The notes under the pieces were generated by a model. It was not told the DNA's origin. It saw only the letters and a list, made by a program, of their open reading frames with translations, and did no database searches. Made by a program: the position numbers and the translations under genes. DNA of 64,000 nucleotides, taken from positions 5,398,001 to 5,462,000 of the forward strand of contig OZ021722.1 of NCBI GenBank assembly GCA_963978545.1, read 5' to 3'. The first letter of the stretch is position 1. The number at the start of each line of letters is the position of its first letter. This DNA is from Linyphia triangularis. Lineage: Eukaryota; Arthropoda; Arachnida; Araneae; Linyphiidae. This document shows, piece by piece, positions 49,380-62,340 of the stretch.

Positions 49380-49960
49380 AATAATGGCACCAAATTAAGG
49401 CACATAAGCACACCGACATTTCGCAACTCACAGCACAAAACGATGATTCATCAACTCGTCGATTGCCACCCAACGTGAAAGAGAAATACTCCAACGAAAA
49501 CTACTCAACAATAACAAACACGTTCTCAAGGAGGCACAAGTCCCGTTGTTGAAATAAACATGTTCTCAAAGTACGTTTACAAAAAAAAAAAAAATGGCTT
49601 GGCTTCGTGAGCAAAAAGTGGCTGCGGAACCTCAAGAGGTTCAGACGACCACCGAATGAATATTTCCACGATATACTCACACACACGCAAGCAAGCGGCC
49701 CATGTGAGCAGACTGTAATTACAGTCTACTTTTTACAGTGGAGCTATTCTCAGGCGGCTGCAGCGATCGTTCATTTCCTTTTAACGCAACAAAATAGTCG
49801 AAATTGCATGTTTGACTTGTGTATTCAAGAACGCGGATGCTGTGGTGTGTGCACGTGCTTATTTGAATATAAATATGAACGTATTTTCGAAAGGTTTTGG
49901 CTCTTTTTTTTTTTTTTTTTTCCTGGCTTATGATCTGGGGGGCGAAAGCTGATACTGCAT
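49380..49960. other. GC-richer unique island
   Basis: Normal-complexity sequence with GGCTGCAGCGATCG (about 49758) and an 18-bp palindrome at 49710. Plus frame 49607-49933 and minus frame 49501-49686 overlap in opposite directions and neither is clearly coding. It is possibly a regulatory island. Confidence 0.35.
49710..49727. promoter_or_regulatory. 18-bp perfect palindrome around TAATTA
   Basis: AGACTGTAATTACAGTCT reads the same on both strands. TAATTA is the paired homeodomain core in head-to-head arrangement, so a homeodomain dimer could bind. No supporting neighbouring sites were identified. Confidence 0.4.
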
Positions 49961-51105
49961 CGTACGTTTTGACTGCTTAAGTAGGCCAAATATAGACTAG
50001 GGTCACCAAATGAGAAATCGGCGTTTCTTTAAGGGTACATGGTACCCAAAAAATGACGAAAATGTCAATTTTTCAATTTTTATCCCATAATGTGGAGAAT
50101 ATCTTTCTGAATAGCTGGACAAAAATTTATACTTGTACCTTTGATAGATGAAAAGTTATATTGTATTTTCTAAACCCTCTAACACTATCAAAGCTGAAGA
50201 AGAAATATTTAACACTGTTTTTCTCAGTTCGTTATTTTTCAGTTTGAGTGTTGTTTAAATCCCTAAGGCTTTTTTGTTAATTTAGTTTGGACTAGGAAAT
50301 TTGTATGGTGTATTTATATATATCTGATAAATAAAAGTTAGGATGGAATAAAGTGTTCTACGTTTAGTTTTTTTTTTTTTTTTTTTTTTAAATTAAAAAG
50401 TAGAAAACTTGGAAAAAAAAGTGATTTTTCTGCTGTTTTTAGTGTAAAAACATATCAAGCCTTTTCCATGGCTTGCATCTTCAAATCCATACTAACTATT
50501 GTTAACAAGTATAAAACGAATATATTGTAAAATTTCATGGAAAAATATTTAAAATTGTGAAAAGAGATGCATTTCGAAAAAAGTTTCAAAAAATTAAAAT
50601 AAATTGAATTAATCAAAAATTATTTATTCAAAATATTTTTGTAGGTTAAATTATGTTTATTTACCAGCAACACAATGTAAAATTTCTATTATTTAAATTT
50701 TAGTGATGCAGTTTCTGAAAATAATTTTTTGAGTACCATGTCCTTTTAACCTGAATTTTGAGGGGAAAAAAAGTTTTATACGTTCGACACAATGACCACC
50801 AAGTCTACTAATTTTTGAAAGCAGATATTCCAGAGTGACGTTCTAACATGAATATATTCATCGAAATCTAACAATCTAAATAAACGAATCTAACATGAAT
50901 ATATTCATACTAGTTGAACATATACCTCTGAGAAAGGAGTTCCAAATTTTAGTGAACGTAATTTTAGAAGATGTTTGTAGTTTTTTTATGATAATTTTAT
51001 AATGACTTAAAATGTTGAAACTGTATATTAATTTGCATTTCGAAGTCAAACTAATGTTCGTTTAAGAGCGTATTAAGTTAACACTGTTTAAAAAATAGTT
51101 TTGTA
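49961..51105. other. AT-rich stretch, no gene seen
   Basis: It contains a T-run at about 50369-50389. No ORF or element terminus was recognised. Confidence 0.55.
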
Positions 51106-51109
51106 TTAA

Positions 51110-51313
51110 CCCTTTGTACTCGAGGCCTTTTTCGAGCGGAGGGACCAGCAACTCGAGACATTTTAGGTTCGGTTGGCGTTTATGGATTTGCTTCATAGAA
51201 ACTAAACACAGTCATTGGCCTTGCATCAAATTTCCACATCAAACCTAGTGGTCCTCTCTTGTTTCGGCATCCAATCGTGTGGCGCCTGAGAGGCGTCTCT
51301 CGAGTGCAAAGGG
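51110..51313. mobile_element. MITE M2, 204 bp (TTAA-type)
   Basis: CCCTTTGTACTCGAGG and CTCTCGAGTGCAAAGGG are near-perfect terminal inverted repeats, flanked by TTAA on both sides (51106-51109 and 51314-51317). The interior is GC-richer than the surroundings and has no ORF. It shares CCC..GGG ends and TTAA targets with M1 but differs in sequence, so it is a second piggyBac-like non-autonomous family. Single copy here. Confidence 0.88.
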
Positions 51314-51317
51314 TTAA

Positions 51318-54300
51318 CAAAACTAAAAGAACATTGGGTTGTATATATCAGAAAAATTCTGATAACCACCCTTTTATTTGCTTTTATTCTAAAACTATCT
51401 TACAATTTTTTTTTTATTCAACGGTAAAAATTGTTGCAACATAAAGTGAAACATTGGCAATATTATATTTTTAAGCGTTTTCCCAAATTGATCACTAAGT
51501 TTTCATGTTTATTATCAAAGCTGAAAATAGAGCTTTAAATATCTTTATAGCTTTGAGTCATAGAGATTTAGGTATTTTGAATATCCCCGTTTGCATGTTT
51601 TATATATATAGTGATTTAATTTATAGCACTCTTAAGACTATTATACTTAAGTTTAATATTAATGTGTAAACGCAATTATGACTGTTTCTAAAGGGTTAGA
51701 ACTGTTTCCTCAAAACTTAAAAATGTATTTAATAATTTTTCAGTCCTTAAAAATATTCACTGAATACATTTTTCGAGTATTTTTCCTAAACTAAAATATA
51801 CTCATATTTATATCAGTTTTAATTGTTATCTTGAACATTCGTATGTGGGAATGAAATGCTTAAGTTAATATATTTTGTAAGGAAATTAAATTGGTTTTAT
51901 GAATTCCATTTCTCTATCTAATAAGATATTATTGTTTTAGTTTAGACATTTTGCTCTAAATTTCCACAATTAAATGCGCTTTAAACAATAACTAATCCAA
52001 ATAAAAGCTTTTCTTCTTGCCAAAGGGTTTACAATAAATTAAAATATTGTATGCATAAAATATCTCTGAAAAGGAGTTTACAATATCCCTTTTAATCAAA
52101 TTGTTAAATGATTCTCACGTACAATTCAGAAACAATAATTATTTTAGGATGGTGTATAAAAATATCATTCCGAAATTGCATTTCCATTCGATCATTTGCA
52201 AATGGCGATGAGAAAACGAAACGTGAATTAGGAAAATATTCAAGAACAATATAGAAAGAGCTGAATACAACGGGCAGTTAATTAATTCTGGGAAGTTCTT
52301 TGTAATTCATGGAGGTGTCCTGATTTGATAACAGCATCTAGAATGCGTCGAAACACATTAAACGTAATGATCATCCATGCTTGTGTGCATGAAGAAATTC
52401 GACGTTTATTCAAAATTAATAGATAATATGGAAAAATACAATTTTGATGTAGAAGTTTTTGCTATAATGCATTTACAGCTTCAATGCATTTACAGATTAG
52501 ATAGATATAATGCATTTACAGCTTTACGATATTAAATGTAGATTTTTTTTATGCTCCTTTTTAAAGTGAAATAAACGTCGCATTTATAACTTTACTAATT
52601 TAATTATTGTTGATTATAGTTAAATTTGGAGGATAATTGATTATAGTTATAGACAATAAACTGTTATGCGTCCCAAAACGTTTAAAGTTTAACGTGTCAA
52701 TAAAAATCTAAAATTATGTAACTAAATTCATCAAGAAATTGAAGTCTTAAGTTTTATTTTCGAAAAATTGATGAGTCTGCCTTCGGAATTAAATATAAGT
52801 TATTTATTTCCGAACTTTAAATGTCTATCTGGTGTGTGTTTAAATTGAAATAATCTTTAAAGTAATTTCCTTATTTCTACTTCAGAAACATAATATTATT
52901 ATTTTTTTTTTTAATATCGTTAATTTTATATTATTATAATATTTTATTTTATAGTTATATAAAAACAAACATGGTTTCAGTTAAAATTACTTTTATTAGT
53001 TGAACTTAAAAATGTGGAACATTATTTTTGGCAATTTATTTTCCAAATAAATTTTTATGCGGCAATTCATTTCTCAATGGTATTTAATTATGTCTCAATT
53101 TTATAAAGTAAGGATAATAATAATAAAAAAATTCTATCTCATTTCAAAGGTTTTTTCTCTCAAATATTGCGATAAAGTGTAAAATAAAAAATTACTATCT
53201 CATTTCTCTTTCAGATATTGTGATGAAATTTTATCATATTAGAACCAGTGGATATGCAAAAAAAAACTTAGATCATTAAGGTATCATTATTTCACAGTCA
53301 AAATGGGCCATATCCCTTTACGAAAAACTGCATAAAATCAGTATTATTTTTAAACACCCACTTAGCCTGGAAATATTTATCTGAAAATAAGATTGACATG
53401 GCAACATGGCAGGTAATAGTATTAGAGCATGTAAGAGTATTTTCCAGCAAATATTTCCAGGATGCTAGGTTAAGGGTATATGACAAAATACTTTAAATTT
53501 TGTTATTTTTTTTTTAATGCATTTGGTATATTTTGAACGCAAGCCTCATCAATAATCTACTCTCTTTTTAACCCTCTAAATACGTAGTTTGCTTATCCAG
53601 AAATCAGTGACACCAATAATATGTATATATATTTCTCAGATGTTAAATGTTTAAAATCTCATGTAAAAATATTTCCCAACATATATTTTAACTTTTCAAA
53701 TTTCAAAACGTTAGGAATAAATAATATTCAAGTTCATTATGATAAGTCAAGTTCTCTCTCTTATTTTTAATAAGAAGTATAAAGCTAATGACTAATCCCC
53801 TTCCACTATAATCGGCATCATCGTTTTTTCCTTAAAGCAAGGTTGGACTAAATTTTAAAAAAATTAATTTACTATCATGCATATAATCCTTTTTACTAGG
53901 TAAAATGGATAGTTATTCTTTTCACTACACTACATCGATAAATTCTGCTGTTGCTCTGTGGAAAACAATTTTTTAAATCAGAAAATATTCCGAGGTTGTG
54001 GTTCACTCCAATTCTCGTTATAATAATTTAAAAACAATTAAATATATATTTTTCATTTCGTTCTAAAACTATCTTTGTACACAATCAAATCAATCTTGAC
54101 CGTATATATGATATCTTAATTACCAAAGATTATATTTTATGGTTAAGATTGGTTTTCTTCTACAAAGGTGAGAATTTTTTACAAAAATATATTAAATATT
54201 AAAACAATAAAGGGCAATTAATGTCGACTTACAAGGCGAGATTCATGACTGAAATAATATATTTGTTGTGGTTCATCAAATAAGTTCTCAGCTATTTGTA

Positions 54301-54773
54301 CATGTTCTTGTCGCCACTGACTTTAATAAGAAAACTTACTAGAAAAATTCAGCATTTATTAATCTTATTATAAATCATTTAATGGTTATACACTTTTCAT
54401 AGTGTATATAAATACATACTGAAGCTTAAAAAAAAGTATCAATCTTCAAAGAACAAATCATGTTCTTTGAAAACTTGTCCGAAGAGGGATTTTAAGATTA
54501 CAATTAAACGTATCTAAGTAAAGAATTGTCAGAGAAAGGTGGCAAATGCATCACATTTCATAATTATATGAACATCCTCGTAACTAAAGTTCCATAACAA
54601 ATTTAAAATAGGAGATAATGATTTCTCTTACAACAACATAATGGACACAGTTAATTATTTACTTGAAGAAAAAAATTATTCATTGAAAGTTTTAAAATTT
54701 TTAAGAATAGTTCGTTGGTTTAACTGTATTAAATAATGATATGAACAATTTTACAAAATACCTTTAATTGCTA
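51318..54773. other. AT-rich stretch, no gene seen
   Basis: It contains a small tandem duplication at 53110-53230 (CTATCTCATTTC and ATATTGYGATRAA repeated). No exon, RNA gene or element end was recognised in these 3.4 kb. Confidence 0.55.
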
Positions 54774-55435
54774 CTATATTCTCCCACTATTCTTATTAAT
54801 GTAAAAAACACGTTGAAGCATGGATAGTGCTAATTTTTTAAATATAGTTGATTTCTTTCTTTTCATCGATAATCGCAGATTTTAACTCCAATGTGCTATT
54901 ATACTATTTTCCATGTTTATAAATGGCTACGGATTATAAAATCCAAATATTTTCCATAGGATTGAGGTCTGGAGAAACAGGTGGTCAATCCATCACGTGA
55001 ACTCCATTCAATAAAACCCATGTCTTTTTAACGTTGTGAATGGATGCTTTACCCTGTTGGAAGATAAAAAAAAAGGGACCACCAATTTTCTCAAAGAAAA
55101 TAAATATATTTTCTTCGGGAAGTTCTTGATAATCTAGAGAATTTTTGCGACTTGTAGAGAATACAGGATTCATTCGATCATCATGTCCAAACGCTGTCCA
55201 CCCCATAAGTGAACCTCTACCATATTGCCTTTTAAAAATAACCGAGATTTCTTCTTCTGAAGGTCGTGCCAATGATACAACAAACTATTCGGAAAATTAA
55301 AATTGATTTTTTTTTTTTTTTTTTTACTTTTATCCATCTGTTAACATAGGGTAATAAAAGAATTGTTTTCGAACAAATACAAATTTTCGATTTCTTTTGC
55401 ATATCTCTCCAAGTTTTGGAACATAAAGACTTCAA
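54774..55435 (-). pseudogene. Tc1-like transposase relic
   Basis: The minus strand carries a decayed transposase of the Tc1/mariner superfamily (DDE cut-and-paste enzyme). At 55272-54985 it reads through RGSLMGWTAFGHDDRMN, FFFIFQQGKASIHNVKKT and VLLNGVHVMD. After an in-frame TGA it continues PPVSPDLNPMENIW, and further on LELKSAIIDE and LSMLQRVF, ending at TAG (54776-54774). These correspond to the GGGS..W, FQQD..H and SPDLNP.EN landmarks. The Asp of FQQD is Gly here, a TGA replaces the Trp before the SPDLNP motif, and there are at least two further stops or frameshifts. The N-terminal DNA-binding domain is barely traceable above 55300, where a T-run intrudes. No terminal inverted repeats were found. 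Confidence 0.88.
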
Positions 55436-55479
55436 AAATGGTCTGTGTGTACGTAGTCACAGAGTAACTCCCAAACGAA

Positions 55480-56010
55480 TTAACCTACACGATGTTCAAA
55501 TTTAGCGCATGGTGTTAGTAATGGTCATGGGACCGGTCATTAAGGTTTTCCTCATTGCAGCAATTGCTAAAAACTGCTCCAACGATTCTGGTTAAAATCG
55601 CTATAGTAATACCCCTTTAAGTGCTTTAAACATCCCCCCCCCCTCTCCTGAATTCCCCTAAAAATGCTATAAAGGCGTAAAAAGATGAAAAAGAATGTCC
55701 TTAACACAGAGTTCTCTTCCATTAAGCTTCCCTCATCATCGGCCGTTTTTCCCCCTCTCTTCTGTTTCACTTATAACAAAGGATAATGTAAGAATTATCG
55801 AAAAGTATATTGCTATATTCGCCAGTTTCGTAAGGTATTTTTTCCTGTTTAAGAATTACTGCCAAAACTATCACCAAATTGGCCAATTTATCGAATGATG
55901 TATGAAAATATGAAAAATGGTAATACCACTATTCCACTTCAAATTTGAATGTAGTGACCATTATTACGGCGTAACTAAAAGTTGTGCAAAGTAATTGAAA
56001 GCACCACACC
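55480..56010 (-). repeat. Dispersed repeat family X, inverted copy
   Basis: Read on the minus strand it gives AACTAGGGGTGTGGTGC, TGCACAACTTTTAGTTACGC, AACTCTGTGTTAAGG and CGATTTTAACC, in the order seen at 20870 and 45030, though strongly diverged. A C-run sits at about 55634-55644. The minus-strand frame at 55567-55770 lies in the repeat and is spurious. Confidence 0.6.
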
Positions 56011-56878
56011 CCTAGTTTCATTAGAAAAGCTGATTCTTTCTTTACTTGGCTTTTCAAGGCATGTGATACGGACCCCATTTTTTTTTTTTTATATTTTCTT
56101 TTTGCGTCCTTGAGTCATACGAAGCTAAGATTTTCTTCATTGGTATTTAAATATTTCAGTGCTGCTAGAGAATATAGTCAGTGTGGCTGTGGGTACAACC
56201 ACTTGAAAATCACGTGATAATTAGCCTAGAGAAGTTTTGTTGCTTAGTTTTTTTTTTTTTTTTTTTTTTTGCAATGATTCGATTTTGTAAGAAATATTTT
56301 TGATGACGCCCTGGATATTTATTTTAATCATATTGATATCTTTGATCGTTTAAATTTAAAACTACACCTGATGTTTGTTTTAATTCTTTTGCAATTAAAC
56401 TGACTGGAAGTCTTTAATCCTTCCATCATTTTAGCTTAAGGCACTTTACTGCTGCATACTCAACAATCCTAATTTCTAACTCGAAATGGCGCTTACGAAC
56501 ACTGACAACTGATGATTTTTTTTTTAAAGTATAGAACTAATTTGCTACTTTTCGGCATTAAAGATGATTTTCAAAAGTGTTCATATAATAACGCAACACT
56601 GTAAAAAATTGGAAAAATCGTCATTTAAATAAACAAATTTAATTTTCTTTTGCTGTATAAAATTAAATATTATTTAAAACAGACTTAAAACTTCGCCATT
56701 TCAAACTATTTTGATACATTTATTTCGAAAAAACTTGGTGTTCATATCATTATGAAAACCTAGTGCAGAAAGGTGTGTGTTTCCATATAGGTATTTTGAT
56801 GCAAAGAAAACATAAAATGGTAATTTTACTATTTTTGTTGTTCAGTTTGGTGAATTGAGAGATGTTGGGACCTCAGAT

Positions 56879-56920
<42 letters not shown>

Positions 56921-57160
56921 CTTAAAATAAATAATAACGAGACTAAATATGTTCGAATTTAAGTATTTTGAGTTAACAAAAGCATTAATTTGTAATTTTG
57001 CTATTTTTATTTTCTACAACTATTAAAATTTCAAAATTAAAAAATGCCACAGGAAGGAGGTAAATATGTTCACGCTTAAGTATTTTGAGTGAACAAATAC
57101 ATCCGGCCATTTGGATTGTCCGACTTTGGCAAGCTGAACCTTTTGTGACCTGAAACAGTT

Positions 57161-57197
<37 letters not shown>

Positions 57198-57395
57198 TCC
57201 CCACATTTTCGTTGACATAGGGATAAGTGGATATCGATATGAAGCTATTCAGTGTACCACATTTTTTTCTTTCTAAAAAGTACGGTTTTATAAAAATATA
57301 TCGACGATTGAAATACAAAAAAAAAAAAAAAAAAGCAGCAGTAAAAGTCAACCCACCTAGATGAATTCGTGGCTCAGAAAAAAAGTATCGGTTGC
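56011..57395. other. AT-rich stretch with long T-runs
   Basis: T-runs at about 56250-56270, 56882-56916 and 57165-57194. No gene was recognised. Confidence 0.55.
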
Positions 57396-57860
57396 CGTCG
57401 AGTATCAATCAAGTAATTTGTCAGCGATCTGTATCCCTTCGTGTAACTGTCATCGCCCCGACTTTAATAAGAAGACTTCAATCTGAAACTCGTTCATTCA
57501 AGCAAGCACTAAAGGCGGGATTCAGTTTAATGGAAAATATTTATCATTTAAGATTTTATCTTTTTCAAGGAAGAAGCTGCTTTGTGAAAAAGAAAAGGAG
57601 GGAAGGGGGGAGGAATCACGTCTTCCGGAGTTTTGAAAAGAAGTTGTAAAATTCGGATTAATTCTCGGGATACAGCAAAAGTGGTGGAGTATGTTTATTT
57701 TCGGGATATCCGGTAGAAGGATAAAAGAGTCTTATGAAATTTCAGCGACACAAGAAATTAAACGGCCTCGGGGAGAAAGGATAAAAAAAAAAGAGATTTC
57801 CTGGAAATATTTTTGATGGGATTTATTAAGTATGATAGATTAGCGATTCTTTGGAAGTAT
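57396..57860. other. GC-richer unique island
   Basis: Normal-complexity sequence (CTGTCATCGCCCCGAC, GCACTAAAGGCGGGATTC, CGGCCTCGGGGAGAAAGG). The plus frame 57392-57649 (RRLQSETRSFKQALKAGFSL) is open but lacks recognisable splice sites and ends in a purine-rich run. It may be regulatory or a decayed exon. Confidence 0.3.
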
Positions 57861-57954
57861 CGGAAAAACTTTTCGTGTATGGTTTATCGTTAATTGGTTC
57901 GGTTTAGGAAGAGTTTTTTTTTTTTTTTTGCTTTCTTTTTAATAAATTAAATTG

Positions 57955-58820
57955 GTTTTGGTTAGGTAGAAAATGTGTTGCTATGAAATACCTGGAACAC
58001 AATATAATGATCATGGTGCAGTATGACGTAGCATATAATTTTTGCAATGAATTTTAGTAATGATTAATTTATGAGCTTTGGTTATGCAGAAAAGCGAGTT
58101 GCTAAAAAATATCTGCAGTACAATATAATGATTACAGTGCAGTATGACGTAGCACAAAATTTTTACAATGAGTTTTAGTAATGATTCATTTATGAACTTT
58201 GGTTATGCTGAAAGTGTGTTGCTTTGAAATATCTATATTACAATATAATGATTATGAAACAATATGATGTAGCATATAATTTTATGAATTTTAGAAATGA
58301 TTAATTTATGAGCTTTGGTTAAGCAGAAAGTGTGTTGTTTTGAAACATCTGCAGTACAATATAATGAACATAGTACAGTATTACGTAGCATATAATTTTT
58401 ACAATGAATTTTTGGGATTATTTTACGAGCTTTGGATTTGTAGAAAGTGCGTTGCTATGAAATATTTGCAGTACAATATAATGAATATCGTACAGTATGA
58501 CGTAACTTATAATTTTTACAATGAATTTTAGTAATGATTAATTTATTAGCTTTGGTTTTGTAGAAAGTGTGTTGCTTTGAAATATCTGCAGTACAATATA
58601 ATAATTATGGTGAAGAATGACGTAGCATAATTTTTACAATGAATTTTAGTAATGATTAATTTATGAGCTTTGATTATCCGGAAAGTATGCAGCTTTGAAA
58701 TATCTCCAGTACAATTTAATGAATATCATACAGTATGAATGCATGTATGACGTAGCATGTAATGTAATTTTTACAATGAATTTTAGTAATGATTAATTTT
58801 GCAAGTTTTTGATTGCAAAA
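57955..58820 (+). repeat. ~120-bp satellite, about 7 copies
   Basis: The unit GGTTATGCAGAAAGTGTG, TTGCTTTGAAATATCTGCAG, TACAATATAATGA, CAGTATGACGTAGCATATAA, TTTTTACAATGAATTTTAGT and AATGATTAATTTATGAGC recurs from about 57958, 58079, 58200, 58317, 58431, 58552 and 58670. Every unit carries a TGACGTAGC or close variant, i.e. a CRE-like half-site. Copies differ by 10-20%, by eye. Confidence 0.92.
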
Positions 58821-58897
58821 CAATAAAATACAGGATGTTTAGTTATCTGAATATTCATTAGGCTCTTCACGAGCAAGAAACAAATATCTCAAACTAC

Positions 58898-58993
58898 CCA
58901 TATGGCACACATCCTCCCAAGGACGTCCCTAGTCATCCTTGAGACTCCGAATGACATCCTAGGGACTTCCATGGGAGAATGTGTGCTATATGG
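58898..58993. repeat. 96-nt foldback hairpin
   Basis: The left arm CCATATGGCACACATCCTCC, CAAGGACGTCCCTAG, TCATCC pairs along nearly its whole length with the right arm, which reads on the minus strand CCATATAGCACACATTCTCC, CATGGAAGTCCCTAGGATG, TCATTC. The loop is only a few bases. The GC content is well above the surroundings. It is either a tiny foldback MITE or a pre-miRNA-like stem. No target duplication is obvious and no copy was seen elsewhere in the window. Confidence 0.8.
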
Positions 58994-61900
58994 TTAGATT
59001 TATTACATTATTTATCTCTCAGTATTTGCAGTAAATGTTAAAAAGGCTTACAAAGTAAAAAATATATTTTTATGACTTTTTTTTACGATACTTAATTTTA
59101 ATTTTGAACAGCTGATGCGTTAATTGATTAGATATTGTTAAATGGTTAGTTAAGTTTGTATTTAATAACTACACAAATTACAGTGATGGCTATTTCTGTA
59201 AAAAAAAGTTAGGTTTTTTAACAAATTGCTTGTTAAAATTGTTTAATACTCTTTATATATTTATGATACATTAGTTCATTGGAGAAAACATTCTATTAAA
59301 TTGTCTACTTAGAGTACAATTGCATTAGTCTTACCTCAATTTGAGATTTATTCAAAATTTTAATTGCAAGGGATACATAATCATTTCCTACAGAGAACCT
59401 ACTAGAAATGAAAATTTAACTTAAAAATAGTTATAAAAATTTTCTTTTCAAAATATTCAAAATTACTCATTTTTTCTCCAAAAGATGTCAAGAATAAAAA
59501 TTATGTTATAAATCAATTATTGCATGGTTGCGAGTGATCCTAGAAGATTCTCTTCACAGAATTATACATTTTAAAATACATTAAACATTCTTTTTTTTAA
59601 TTGGTTGATTCAAAAAGAAATTATTTCAGGTTTTCCCAATTTCTAATATTTATTTAACTGCAAACAAAATTTAAGAATGTAAATAAGTCAACTAACGTTA
59701 CAAAAAAAAAAAAAAAAAAAAAAACCTCCGCAACCTTTGACAAACTCATATAAGAAAAAATAAAATGACAAATTACGTGTTTTCTTTAAAACATAGACAT
59801 GACATTTATTCTTGACATGACGATACATTTTAATAAAAAAAGAATAAAGCATGATGTGTAAACAAATTTTAACTTAAAAGAGAAGCATAGTTGAACAAGT
59901 TTTTCGCTCCGAAAAATATAAAATGCGTAAAATATTCCGCCAGAAAAGCTGCAATACGTAACTTCAGAATCAATCTGTCATGGTTATAACTGAATTCGCT
60001 GCCGTATTTTACGTCTTTCACTTTCTTGTCTTGTTTTATTGACTGCTAACCTTTCTCTTATAAATAGCTTGAATTTAATCTAACGTAAAAGAAGCTCGTG
60101 CTATATTTTTGATCTGTAAAGGTTAAAGGCAAATGGAAATGTTTTAATGTATACTTGCAACCCGAAAACTGAATTTCCCAAATCAGGAAAGTCAAGAAAA
60201 ACGACATGTCGTTTTAGTTTAACGTTAGCTTCCGTACAGTTTTTAATAAAGTCATAAGTTTAATTGCTAATTAAAAAATTTATAGAAATCAGTAAGTGTT
60301 AAATGTGTAATTGTATACGTTTTATAAGTTAGTGCAAATAAGTTGTTATTTAATATCAAATAAGAAAACCTCTCAAATGTCTCACTATATTATGTAATCA
60401 CTTAATAGTTTCTTCTAAATTAAAAAGTAAGCCATATTTTTTTTTTATCTCATATCTAATCATCAGTTAAGGAATATATATGTCTTTATAAATCTTTAGA
60501 TTTATTGTTTAACTATTCTCGCCCGAACGAATGCGGGAGTAAATGTCTTGAACATTTAGTTGAGTAAATCTGCAAAAGAGTTAATTAATTCTAAAGCAAA
60601 AAAATTGTGTGCTTAAGCTAAATGCTAATTTTTAAGTGTACCTTAAAATATATCTTTTAACGTGATTTATTTAAGGTGTCAGTTGCGTTTCCTCTTAACT
60701 TGCCCCAAAAGTCACGTGCAATGAAAAACAATCCAAGCACGATTTCCACTCTACGTCACATCACAGAACATGAGTTAGCGGTCAATAATGTTAACCTTTT
60801 AATATATACTACTCTAAAATATGAATAATTATGTAAAGGTTGAATTTGCTTCATTTAATTTTGGTGACACGTACGTTTTTCGATATTTTTTCTGTTCTTA
60901 AAAGTTTGCGATGAACACTAGCGTTATTTAAATGTATTAAAAATAAATATATAATATATTTCAATGTTATTTTCTTTAATAAATTACTTTAAAAAAAAAA
61001 ATTCTGATATGAATACATACAATTTTTAGGATCTTGTATAGTAAGGGCATTTTTTTTTAAATAGATATTGCAATTTAAGTTGGTGGTGGTAGAATTTAAA
61101 CAACTAAAAAAGTAGCACAGCCAATCTCGCCCAAAGTTGGAAAAAATATGCTTGAAGTTTTGAAATGTTGATGCGCAGTTTTATTTACAATAATAGACGG
61201 AGGGCAAAAATATGTTTTGTGTTGTTTTTGGCATGTTTATTTAAAAAAAAAATCGTATGTTTTGGAATGATGCTCCATTTCGAAAGAATTGACAAATCTT
61301 CCAAAATCTCTGTTTACGAGATTGGCCATTATTACTGAGCTACCTTGTTAGTTCAATAAATTTTATGACTCAGAGACGTTCACAAAAACTATAACATTTC
61401 TACATAAATGTCGATTTAAAATTCCAAAAGAATAGAGCACATCAGTATATTTACCTACTTAATGTAAAAACAAACCCTTTACCTAAATTACAATTAAATC
61501 TAAGGACCAAAAAAATGTGTATGAGAAAAAGGAAGTTGCGATAGTATACCGGCATTTGGCACCACTACAACAAAGAGAAAACCGAAATTTAAACACTTTG
61601 AGGATATTACATATCTTAACAAGAGATTTCAATATCAATTCCAAGCTTCCAAAGAAGTTTCCCTAAAAGATCAATCTTAAACAAGCATGGTTACGTACAG
61701 GCCTACTAGTTTCTGAAAACATAGTTATAAATGTATAATAAATAATAATAGATGATAAATTGCATTTGTAAAATGTAGTTTTTTTTGTTTTTTTTTTAAT
61801 AATAAAGTATTTTGCAAAAAATCATGTAAAACAACTTCACGAACTAATAAAAGATACATCATCCAACCCAAAAAAAAACTTCAATACCAAAAATACATGA

Positions 61901-62050
61901 AAGATTATGTGATAACAGATACAATGCAAAACTTCAAAACTCTTCTTTAAATTTTACAGTACTCACATCATTGAAGATATCTCTCACGAATATACATCTT
62001 TAAAAATGAAACTTTAACAAAAATAAAACAAAAGCCAAACCTCACCCGAT
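58994..62050. other. AT-rich stretch, no gene seen
   Basis: An A-run of about 23 lies at 59702-59724. No exon, element end or tandem array was recognised in these 3 kb. Confidence 0.55.
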
Positions 62051-62340
62051 AGAATACATCATAGTTATGCAAACCAAACAACGAGAAACAAACAAAAACC
62101 CTCACTCGCAAGATTGTTTCTCGAGCAATCAAAACAAAGCCTCGTCCGGAACGAGCTCACTAATTCTTTACTCCGAGGCATCACTTAACAAAAATCTGCT
62201 TCAGAAATAACACAAGAGAAGAGGGGAGAACAAAGACGAATATAACGGGAGATACAACGGGAAGAAAAAAAAAAAGACTTCTCTCACAACAATTGAAACA
62301 AACGACCACGAAATGTAATGTCGGGACCGCCTTTTCTTCC
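62051..62340. other. GC-richer, purine-rich island
   Basis: AAAGCCTCGTCCGGAACGAG (near 62136) contains an imperfect CTCGTCCGGAACGAG palindrome. The rest is A/G-rich. No gene was recognised. Confidence 0.35.

Noticed and set aside
57392..57649. 85-residue plus-strand frame as a host exon.
   Set aside because: No acceptor or donor of quality at its edges, and it ends in a purine-rich low-complexity run. Retained only as a GC-richer island.
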